Part shown: positions 16,519-22,114 of the stretch, piece by piece | How the letters are laid out: the number at the start of each line of letters is the position of its first letter | How positions within the stretch are numbered: position 1 is the stretch's first letter | Source: JAMCXS01 sp964459065 | GTDB lineage: Bacteria > Acidobacteriota > Terriglobia > UBA7540 | Reading direction: 5' to 3' | DNA length: 22,114 nucleotides | Assembly: GCA_964459065.1 (NCBI GenBank) | Contig: CAYWMN010000035.1 | Location: forward strand, 1-22,114 | Notes under the pieces: model-generated | Database searches by the model: none | The model's input: only the letters and a program-made list of their open reading frames with translations | What the model was told of the DNA's origin: nothing | Program-made: the position numbers and the translations under genes

Positions 16519-16573
16519 GTGAAATGTCGGCAGCCCCTTCAGGCGCTGGCCTTGCGCCCCGATTGGTTCTTGC
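16519..16573. repeat. 55-bp direct repeat, right copy beside gap
   Basis: This copy is identical to 16364-16418. It forms the last 55 bases of the folK side contig and contains the folK stop at 16539-16541. Confidence 0.95.
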
Positions 16574-17102
16574 CGTCTGCTGTGCCCTGCGCGTCCATGC
16601 GGATCACCTGGCTATGGTCAGCGGACTCAGCGAGCATTTCCGCGACGGTGCGCCGGGTGACGGGGTGCCGCAGGTTCTGGTCGAGCTCCGCGAGCGGCAC
16701 CAGGACGAAACGGCGATGGCTTAATCCCTCATGGGGAATCTGCAAGGCGTTCGACTGAACGACCACATTTTCATAGAGCAGAATATCAATGTCAATGGTT
16801 CGCGGCCCCTTGTCAACCACTCGGCGCCGGCCGAGTTCCCGTTCGATCCTTTGCAAGGTCTTGAGAAGTTGCAACGGCATCAGATCCGTTGCGGCTTCGG
16901 CAACGCAATTCACAAACCAGGGCTGGCGAACAAATTCCACCGGTTCCGTGCGGTAGAAAGAGGAAACCCGGCGAACTTCAATTCCTGCCTGCCCAAGCGC
17001 TTCCAACGCTTTCCTGATGTTTTCCTCCGGGGAACCGATGTTTGAGCCAAAGGCCAGATAGACTTGCTTCATGTTCGGACGCTCACCCGCACGCGGGATC
17101 AT
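16539..17102 (-). CDS. folK: 2-amino-4-hydroxy-6-hydroxymethyldihydropteridine diphosphokinase
   Basis: FolK transfers pyrophosphate from ATP to 6-hydroxymethyl-7,8-dihydropterin in folate synthesis. Clear signatures are AFGSNIG at 17-23, SSFYRTEPV at 47-55, and RTIDIDILLY at 101-110 with magnesium ligands D104 and D106. HRRFVLVPLAEL at 129-140 closes the core. The ATG at 17102 overlaps the ruvB stop as ATGA, implying translational coupling. An alternative ATG at 17072 would give the usual N-terminus MKQVYLAFGSN; neither has a good ribosome binding site, so the start is open. The last ~20 residues are a polar tail beyond the normal core end. The 3' end lies inside the 55-bp repeated sequence beside the gap, and the reading frame ends at the same stop in either copy. 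Confidence 0.94.
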   Translation of the reverse strand: MIPRAGERPNMKQVYLAFGSNIGSPEENIRKALEALGQAGIEVRRVSSFYRTEPVEFVRQPWFVNCVAEAATDLMPLQLLKTLQRIERELGRRRVVDKGPRTIDIDILLYENVVVQSNALQIPHEGLSHRRFVLVPLAELDQNLRHPVTRRTVAEMLAESADHSQVIRMDAQGTADGKNQSGRKASA

Positions 17103-18127
17103 GTGAACAACGATTGCGGGTGATCTCCTGCCATGGATATTTTCAGATGCTTATAGGCCGGCTCGTTGGCCGTGCGCCCGCTCTTGGTTCTGCTGATGAA
17201 CCCTTGCTGGAGCAGATAGGGTTCAACCATGTCTACCAGCGTATCCACTTCCTCATTCAGAGTTGCGGAAATGGCTTCAACGCCCACCGGACCTCCCTTG
17301 TAAAGGCGGATGATGGTTGAAAGAAAATTCCGGTCAAGCTCGTCGAGACCCTGCTCGTCCACGCCTTCGAGATTCAAAGCCTGGCGCGCGACCTCGGCGC
17401 TGATCGTCCCGTCGGCTTTGACGTCGGCAAAATCCCGGACGCGCCGCAGCAGACGATTGGCGATCCTGGGAGTTCCGCGGGCGCGCTTCGCAATTTCTGA
17501 AGCCCCTGGATCATCGATCGGCACGCCCAGAATCTGGGCCGAGCGTAAAATGATCCGCTGAAGGTCCTCAACGGAATAAAACTCCAGATGGAAGTAGAGA
17601 CCGAAACGATTCCGCAACGGCGCGGAAAGGCTGCCGGCGCGCGTGGTGGCGCCCACCAGGGTAAACTTTTTGAGGGGCACGTTGACGGTTTTGGCGAACA
17701 TGCCTTTGTCCACCACAAAGTCGACTTTGAAGTCTTCCATCGCCGGATAGAGGAACTCCTCGATATTGGCCGGGAGGCGGTGGATTTCGTCCACGAACAA
17801 AATATCGCCTTCGCCCAGGTTGGTGAGGATTCCCATCAGGTCGCCCGTACGTTCCAGCGCCGGGCCGGACGTGGTGGTGATCTTCGCCTCCATGGAGTTG
17901 GCAATAATATAGGCGAGCGTGGTCTTCCCCAGTCCCGGCGGCCCGAACAGCAGGGTATGCTCGGCGGGTTCGGAGCGTTGCCGCGCCGCCTGCAGAGCGA
18001 TGGAGAGTTTTTCAACCGTTTTGCGCTGGCCGACGTACTGGGTGAGCGAGGGCGGCCGCAGGGTTTGGTTGAAACTCTCTTCATCCTGTGAGAGCAAATC
18101 AGGCGATACGATGCGTTCTCTGGTCAT
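17099..18127 (-). CDS. ruvB: Holliday junction branch migration helicase RuvB
   Basis: RuvB is the hexameric AAA+ motor that pulls DNA through the RuvA-bound Holliday junction. The 342-residue protein is full length. Walker A is GPPGLGKTT at 62-70, Walker B is VDEIHR at 112-117, and GATTRAGSLSAPLRNRFG contains sensor 1 and the arginine finger. The C-terminal winged-helix domain includes LYKGGPVGVEA and a GFISRTKSGR region. The ATG is preceded by GGGAAG. It follows ruvA by 12 bases and overlaps folK by four, so it is in the middle of one transcript. There is nothing odd in the sequence. Confidence 0.98.
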   Translation of the reverse strand: MTRERIVSPDLLSQDEESFNQTLRPPSLTQYVGQRKTVEKLSIALQAARQRSEPAEHTLLFGPPGLGKTTLAYIIANSMEAKITTTSGPALERTGDLMGILTNLGEGDILFVDEIHRLPANIEEFLYPAMEDFKVDFVVDKGMFAKTVNVPLKKFTLVGATTRAGSLSAPLRNRFGLYFHLEFYSVEDLQRIILRSAQILGVPIDDPGASEIAKRARGTPRIANRLLRRVRDFADVKADGTISAEVARQALNLEGVDEQGLDELDRNFLSTIIRLYKGGPVGVEAISATLNEEVDTLVDMVEPYLLQQGFISRTKSGRTANEPAYKHLKISMAGDHPQSLFT

Positions 18128-18139
18128 AACTTCCCGGCC

Positions 18140-18805
18140 TTACTGATCCCTGTTGTCGGGGGTTTGCTGCCGCTGTTCAAAAACTCGGCGCACGAATTCT
18201 TCAATGGACTTCAGATTTTTGTGCCGGGCAAAGATCTCGTTGGCCATCCGTTCGGCTTCGGAGCGCGAGTACTCAAGCTGTTCGAGAACCTGAAGGGCCT
18301 CCAGTTTCAGGTCGGAAACCGATTCATGTTCGATCGCAAGAGGCTGCTCGCTTCGGGCGAGAGCGAACTTGGCCATTTTACCGCGCAGTTCGGCGACGAT
18401 GCGCTCCGCGGTCTTGGTGCCGATGTAGGGCAGTTCCTTGAGGAACTGCGCGTCGGCACGTTCGATGGCCAGGGCGATTTCCTTGACGGGCCGCACCAGG
18501 CACTTGAGCGCCCGCATGAAACCCACGCCGGGCACCTTGGTGAACATTTCAAAGAACTCGCGGTCCAGCGGGTCGAGGAACCCGATCAGCTTGGGCGTCA
18601 TGTGGCCGCCGGCGAGCCCTCCGTCGATGTAGTAGATCGTATAAAGGGTTCGGGGATTCTGGCGCTCGCTTTCAGGCGACTGCCTGAAGCGAGAGATAAT
18701 TCCCGACGGGACGTAGACTTCGTAGCAGAGTGAATCGATGCGCACCAACAGCGTATTGTGCGTGATGCGGTCGTAAAGGACTTCACCGGTAATCTCTGAA
18801 ATCAG
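18140..18805 (-). CDS. ruvA: Holliday junction branch migration protein RuvA, CTG start
   Basis: RuvA binds the four-way junction and loads RuvB. From the proposed start the protein has 221 residues (E. coli 203). Domain I (OB fold) runs from residue 1, with ISEITGEV matching the usual N-terminus. Domain II has two helix-hairpin-helix motifs, FTKVPGVGFMRAL and LPYIGTKTAERIVAEL. Domain III, the RuvB-binding helix bundle, is the last ~50 residues. The codon at the family's initiator position is CTG, and GAGGAG stands 7 bases upstream. The nearest in-frame ATG (18859) would add 18 residues without homology and overlap ruvC. CTG therefore fits best, though annotation software will probably pick the ATG. 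The spacing to ruvC is 22 bases and to ruvB 12. Confidence 0.92.
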   Translation of the reverse strand: MISEITGEVLYDRITHNTLLVRIDSLCYEVYVPSGIISRFRQSPESERQNPRTLYTIYYIDGGLAGGHMTPKLIGFLDPLDREFFEMFTKVPGVGFMRALKCLVRPVKEIALAIERADAQFLKELPYIGTKTAERIVAELRGKMAKFALARSEQPLAIEHESVSDLKLEALQVLEQLEYSRSEAERMANEIFARHKNLKSIEEFVRRVFEQRQQTPDNRDQ

Positions 18806-18812
18806 CGGACTG

Positions 18813-18818
18813 CTCCTC
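18813..18818 (-). promoter_or_regulatory. Ribosome binding site deciding the ruvA start
   Basis: On the minus strand this reads GAGGAG. It lies 7 bases before the CTG codon that aligns with the normal RuvA N-terminus, and is too far downstream to serve the ATG at 18859. Confidence 0.7.
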
Positions 18819-18827
18819 GACTCAATT

Positions 18828-19388
18828 CTACAGCGCTTTGCTTTTTGCCCGTGACCCATTGGCCGCAACCGAAAGCGAGTTGACATAGCACAAGGCGATG
18901 GCCAGGGCGTCGGCAACGTCGGGAGGCCTCGGAGGCGCCGGCAACGAGAAGCTCTGCTGCACGGCCCGCTGCACCTGCAATTTTGAGGCGCCGCCGTTTC
19001 CAGTGACCGACTGCTTGACTCGCTTGGCCGCAAGGTGGAAGACGGGGATTCTTGCGAGCCGGGCCGCCAGGCAAATCACGCCCCGCGCGTGTCCCATCAG
19101 AATCGCCGTGCGGGGATAGTCCGCATGGCTGTAAACTTCTTCCAGGCAAAGCGCTGAGGGCTGAAACTCGTCAACGATTTCTTGAATTCCTTTGAAAAGC
19201 GACTCCAGGCGCAGTGGCAGATTGTTTCCCTGGCTGCGGGGCACGCGAATGACGCCTGCCTCGACCAGGGCGGTTCCGGCCGGCTGGCGCTCAATAATGC
19301 CGTAGCCGGTGATATTGAGGCCCGGGTCGATACCGATCACTCGAATGGGATGTGCCACCGTTCGCGCCACGCTAAGGAATTGTAGCAC
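18828..19388 (-). CDS. ruvC: Crossover junction endodeoxyribonuclease RuvC
   Basis: RuvC cuts Holliday junctions symmetrically with a metal-dependent RNase H-like fold. The acidic residues are in place: the Asp in VIGIDPGLN, the Glu in CLEEVY, and two Asp in PPDVADALAIAL near the end. HLAAKRVKQSVTGNG matches the conserved basic region. The open frame runs up to an ATG at 19529, but those first ~47 residues look unlike RuvC. I use a GTG at 19388 with GGGGA just upstream; GTG codons at 19370 and 19358 would be nearer the family's usual N-terminus. The exact start is therefore uncertain by up to ten codons. It is first in the ruvC-ruvA-ruvB order and probably carries the directon's promoter in the region up to 19638, but I see no convincing promoter there. 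Confidence 0.93.
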   Translation of the reverse strand: MLQFLSVARTVAHPIRVIGIDPGLNITGYGIIERQPAGTALVEAGVIRVPRSQGNNLPLRLESLFKGIQEIVDEFQPSALCLEEVYSHADYPRTAILMGHARGVICLAARLARIPVFHLAAKRVKQSVTGNGGASKLQVQRAVQQSFSLPAPPRPPDVADALAIALCYVNSLSVAANGSRAKSKAL

Positions 19389-19638
19389 TGTGTCCCCAAA
19401 AAGCGGAGCAAAGAAGGGCGGCCGGAAACTTTGCGAGAGCCTGCTGTGCCGGCGGTAAGGTCCAACTTGCGGTGCCAGCCGCCGGGCGATAGCTGGAATT
19501 GTGAAAAGCGTAATGTAATTTTTACCCATCCGGCCTTCCAGGGACTCGCGTCAGACATTGTGTTATCAATAGGTTGCCAGCGCTTGCTTTGGAGGTTCAC
19601 GTGCTCTCTTGGGGTTGATCTCCTTCAGGGGGCGTATC

Positions 19639-20274
19639 ATGAGACTGCCAAAGGTGCGACCCGCATCGGCTGGCGTATCGGTTGCAATCGTCTTGGGGTT
19701 GGCCGGCATTTGGGTGGCAAAGCCTCGCGGTGCTTTGCGGCGAACCATTCCGGCCGGAACGCCGTTGGAGGTTCGTTTGGAACGGGCGCTGGCCAGCAAT
19801 CAGAGTTGGCCCGGGGACCAATTTGCCGCAACGGTGGCCACTCCGGTTTTGGTTGAAGGCGTGGTTGCCATTCCGGAGGGAGCGCGAATCAAGGGGAAAG
19901 TGGTTGAGGCTCGCGCCACGGCCGGCGGCGCCGGGCAATCCCGGCTTCGTCTGACGCTCAATTGCATTATGATAGACGGGAGAAACTACGAAGTTGACAC
20001 TACGGATGTAGCGCTGTACGGAGATGGTAATTCGGGACCTGGTTTGCAGTTGGCCCGTGCCAGGGCTGCCGGAGGCGGGGGGCAGACAAATCCCATGCCG
20101 GGGGCAAGTAAGCGTTCCTTCAAGGTTGCTCATAAGGGGCCTTTCTCGGGCCGAACCGTGGCTGAGGCCGCCGTTGGGAATAACCTGCGGATTCCTCGTC
20201 ACTCGCGGCTCGAATTCCGGCTGATTCAGCCGCTGGCGGTGGCTGTTCGAGGGTCGTCGCACAACCCTCACTGA
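19639..20274 (+). CDS. Exported protein of unknown function
   Basis: The protein has 211 residues. The N-terminus MRLPKVRP is followed by a hydrophobic stretch (about 10-26), then soluble sequence, so it is either secreted or anchored by one N-terminal helix. The body contains IPAGTPLEVRLERAL, then VVAIPEGARIKGKVVEA, then LTLNCIMIDGRNYEV. This strand-rich pattern is reminiscent of the beta-barrel domain of VirB10/TrbI-like proteins, but the similarity is too weak for a name. A Gly/Ala-rich stretch lies near 145-165. The ATG at 19639 is preceded by AGGGGG at 7 bases; a TTG 30 bases upstream is less likely. It is divergent from ruvC and 153 bp before the SYLF gene. I do not recognise the family. 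Confidence 0.75.
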   Translation: MRLPKVRPASAGVSVAIVLGLAGIWVAKPRGALRRTIPAGTPLEVRLERALASNQSWPGDQFAATVATPVLVEGVVAIPEGARIKGKVVEARATAGGAGQSRLRLTLNCIMIDGRNYEVDTTDVALYGDGNSGPGLQLARARAAGGGGQTNPMPGASKRSFKVAHKGPFSGRTVAEAAVGNNLRIPRHSRLEFRLIQPLAVAVRGSSHNPH

Positions 20275-20427
20275 GAGGGCAGCCAAACTTTGCAAGAAAT
20301 GATGCATCGAAGTCTTTCATGCCGCCGGAGTCGCGGCAGCGGATTGTTCCAAGCTGGAACGCGACGCGGCGGCTTCGGGACGCGAGATCGGTTGAGCGTC
20401 CCGAGTAGGAAAAGGAGGAGCGAACTG

Positions 20428-21120
20428 ATGCGACGAATGGCTTCACTGTTTTTTGGGTTGGCGCTGGTCTTTACGTCGGTGCCGGTTTTTGCGGGCAGTG
20501 CCCGGGAGCGGCTGGCAGATTCCGCCGAGGTCCTGCAGCAGATTCTGAACGTGCCGGACGGGATTCCGCAGTCGCTGCTTGACCGGGCAAAGTGTGTGGT
20601 GGTGATGCCTTCGGTCAAGAAGCTTGCCTTCGGATTTGGCGGCAGCTACGGACGGGGCGCCATGGTTTGCCGCAGCGGGAAGAACTATACCGGTCGTTGG
20701 GGTCCTCCGGTGATGTACGCGCTGGAGGGCGGGAGCTTTGGCTTCCAGCTTGGAGGCCAGGCCAGTGACTTCGTCTTTCTGGTGATGAACCGCGACGGAG
20801 TGAACTCGCTGATCCGAAGCAAGGTGAAATTGGGCGGCGACGCTTCGGCGGCCGCCGGGCCCGTGGGCCGGGCCATGACCGCCGATACCGATCTTCTGAT
20901 GCATACGGAAATTCTCAGCTACGCGCGCTCTCGGGGACTGTTCGCGGGCATCTCTCTCCAGGGTTCCACGCTGAGGCCGGACGATGGCGCCAACCAAAAT
21001 CTTTACGGCCGCAAGGTCACGCCGCGGGAGATTGTGGCGGGGATGGTTCCCATTCCGGATTCCGGCCGGCGGCTGGTCAGCGAATTGCAAAAGGCTTCGC
21101 CTCACAACATTTCGGGATGA
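20428..21120 (+). CDS. SYLF-domain (Ysc84-type) lipid-binding protein
   Basis: This is a 230-residue exported protein with a signal peptide (MRRMASLFFGLALVF to about residue 20, cleaved near VFAGS). The rest is a SYLF/Ysc84 domain, known from eukaryotic SH3YL1 and Ysc84, where it binds phosphoinositides; the bacterial role is not defined. Typical elements are PDGIPQSLLDRAKCVVVMPSV, GGSYGRGAMVCR, PVMYALEGGSFGFQLGGQASDFV and a glycine-rich second half. The start is set by AAGGAGGAG seven bases before the ATG at 20428; the longer open frame upstream is out of character with a signal peptide. A strong intrinsic terminator follows 50 bases after the stop, so transcription ends here. Confidence 0.92.
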   Translation: MRRMASLFFGLALVFTSVPVFAGSARERLADSAEVLQQILNVPDGIPQSLLDRAKCVVVMPSVKKLAFGFGGSYGRGAMVCRSGKNYTGRWGPPVMYALEGGSFGFQLGGQASDFVFLVMNRDGVNSLIRSKVKLGGDASAAAGPVGRAMTADTDLLMHTEILSYARSRGLFAGISLQGSTLRPDDGANQNLYGRKVTPREIVAGMVPIPDSGRRLVSELQKASPHNISG

Positions 21121-21170
21121 GAGCCTCCTCGGGGGCGCCGGGGCGGTCGAGCACTTTTTGGCCGTAACGA

Positions 21171-21214
21171 GGGACTGCAGGGATGAAGGTAACCTGTAGT
21201 CCCTTCTTGTTTTT
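21171..21214 (+). terminator. Rho-independent terminator after the SYLF gene
   Basis: GGGACTGCAGG (21171-21181) pairs with CCTGTAGTCCC (21193-21203), giving an 11-bp stem with one G-U pair and an 11-base loop. TTCTTGTTTTT follows directly. It lies about 50 bases downstream of the SYLF stop codon. Confidence 0.85.
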
Positions 21215-21301
21215 CCATCTTCAAGAACTGCCGTTCGTCCTGCAAACCAACTCACCCGATTTTTAATGCGTAAACCAAAGTGATCGCCGCAGTTTGACGG
21301 T

Positions 21302-21402
21302 GGGCACGGGAATTCGGAGCAGTCCCTGAGTCCGTGTCCGCAAAGGCGGCGGAAGCGGGGGCGCGCCGAACTGGGAAGGCCAGGTTGGCGCTGGTTTCCG
21401 CC
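21302..21402 (+). other. Structured stretch in the lsrF upstream region
   Basis: The 413 bases between the SYLF and lsrF genes hold no open frame that I believe. After the terminator there are two possible hairpins. The first pairs GGGCACGG (21302-21309) with CCGTGTCC (21332-21339). The second is nested: GGCGGAA with TTCCGCC (21348-21354 and 21396-21402), GCGCC with GGCGC (21363-21367 and 21387-21391), and CTGG with CCAG (21371-21374 and 21380-21383). The DNA is GC-rich, so chance pairing is possible. No known riboswitch is recognised. Confidence 0.3.
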
Positions 21403-21534
21403 AAACGGGTCGGCCTGTTGCAAACTGTGCGGAGCAACTCCTGCAATCCGCGCTGATTTTGGTATCATGGTTATTCCTTGCGATGCCAGGGAGACGGATG
21501 ATTCCCCCGCCAGATAAAAAAGGAGACGGTGAAG

Positions 21535-22114
21535 ATGCCCGATACAGAAGGAAAGTCTGAAGCAAAGAATTTTTATCCCGAGATTCCCGCCAAGCGCGAA
21601 GCCTTTTTTCTGAAGGGCGCCGGCGCGCTGGATTGGGGAATGCAGAACCGCCTGTCCCGGATCTTCAATCCCACCTCGGGCCGCGCGGTGATGCTGGCCA
21701 TCGACCACGGATACTTTCAGGGGCCGACTACGGGCCTCGAGCGAGTTGACCTGAACATCGTGCCGTTGCTGCCTTACGCGAACGCCCTGATGCTGACTCG
21801 CGGCATGCTGCGCTCCACTATCCCGCCGGCTTTCGGGGGTGGCGTGGTGCTGCGCGCCAGCGGCGGGCCGAGCATCCTGAAGGAGCTTTCCAACGAACAG
21901 ATCGCCGTCGATATTGAAGACTGCGTGCGGCTGAACGTTAACGCCATGGCCGTCCAGGTGTTTGTGGGCGGCGAATTTGAAACGCAGTCGATCCACAACC
22001 TGACGCGGCTGGTGGATACCGGCAACCGTCACGGGATCGCTACGCTGGGCGTGACGGCAGTGGGTAAGCAGCTGACGCGCGACGCGCGATACCTGCGCCT
22101 GGCCTGCCGGATGG
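21535..22114 (+). CDS. lsrF: LsrF-type aldolase/thiolase, 3' end outside window
   Basis: The first 193 codons are present and the gene runs off the window. The sequence is very close to LsrF, the DhnA/FbaB-like class I aldolase-fold enzyme. LsrF moves an acetyl group from 3-hydroxy-2,4-pentanedione 5-phosphate to CoA in the breakdown of phospho-AI-2. Shared stretches are KGAGALDWGMQNRLSRIF at 27-44, VMLAIDHGYFQGPTTGLER at 52-70, LMLTRGMLRSTIPP at 85-98, VVLRASGG at 104-111 and SIHNL at 152-156. The active-site lysine of the family lies further downstream, so catalysis cannot be checked. AGGAG stands 9 bases before the ATG. No other lsr gene (transporter, lsrK, lsrG, lsrR) is seen upstream. 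A terminator about 320 bases before the start separates it from the SYLF gene, so it has its own promoter. Confidence 0.92.
   Translation, partial: MPDTEGKSEAKNFYPEIPAKREAFFLKGAGALDWGMQNRLSRIFNPTSGRAVMLAIDHGYFQGPTTGLERVDLNIVPLLPYANALMLTRGMLRSTIPPAFGGGVVLRASGGPSILKELSNEQIAVDIEDCVRLNVNAMAVQVFVGGEFETQSIHNLTRLVDTGNRHGIATLGVTAVGKQLTRDARYLRLACRM

Noticed and set aside
18806..19033. N-terminal extension of the ruvA reading frame
   Set aside because: It overlaps ruvC, is Ser/Arg/Cys-rich and has no RuvA similarity; the GAGGAG site and homology place the start at 18805.
19389..19529. N-terminal extension of the ruvC reading frame to an ATG
   Set aside because: The 47 extra residues are unlike RuvC, whose conserved sequence begins shortly before IGIDPG.
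20443..22032. 529-codon open frame on the minus strand
   Set aside because: It crosses the SYLF gene, the terminator and the lsrF start, all of which are well supported on the plus strand; its product has no recognisable features.

Overview
The window is about 22 kb of gene-dense bacterial chromosome with moderately high GC. It has no tRNA, rRNA, CRISPR array or mobile element that I can see. The gene mix suggests an Acidobacteriota-like, environmental Gram-negative bacterium: an exported GH38 alpha-mannosidase, a SYLF lipid-binding protein, a DUF481 outer-membrane protein, a TPR secretory protein, GatB for transamidation, and a folK / deoxynucleoside kinase / panB / panC cluster. This assignment rests on gene content alone and is an inference. 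A run of 100 N flanked by identical 55-bp sequences shows that the source is a draft, probably metagenomic, scaffold.

Layout. Positions 1-5310 (+): a secreted phosphoesterase (phospholipase C / acid phosphatase family), a 1122-residue GH38 alpha-mannosidase with a twin-arginine N-terminus, and a 55-residue very basic small protein with a good ribosome binding site. Positions 5368-8115 (-): a two-gene module of a magnesium-chelatase-like AAA ATPase followed by a VWA (MIDAS) protein. Positions 8285-9403 (-): a DUF481 beta-barrel protein. Positions 9628-12906 (+): gatB, a nine-TPR exported protein and a Bcp/PrxQ peroxiredoxin. Positions 12917-19388 (-): a long directon read as ruvC, ruvA, ruvB, folK, deoxynucleoside kinase, panB and panC. 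The panC reading frame continues into a second, uracil-DNA-glycosylase-like domain. Positions 19639-22114 (+): an exported protein of unknown function, a SYLF/Ysc84 protein closed by a clear intrinsic terminator, and the first 193 codons of an lsrF-type aldolase/thiolase that runs off the window.

How the genes fit together. RuvA and RuvB form the Holliday-junction migration motor and RuvC resolves the junction. FolK makes a folate precursor, and PanB uses 5,10-methylene-tetrahydrofolate to make ketopantoate, which after reduction feeds PanC; the folK-panB-panC linkage is therefore metabolically sensible. The deoxynucleoside kinase and the UDG-like domain add a DNA-precursor and DNA-uracil flavour to the same directon. 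The strongest candidate for something new is the PanC::UDG-like fusion, whose second half keeps a four-cysteine iron-sulfur pattern and an HPS motif but has lost the usual first UDG motif. Other points of interest are a probable CTG start codon for ruvA, an AAA ATPase with altered Walker A and B residues, a single-cysteine Bcp, and a scaffold gap that is probably not a real gap.
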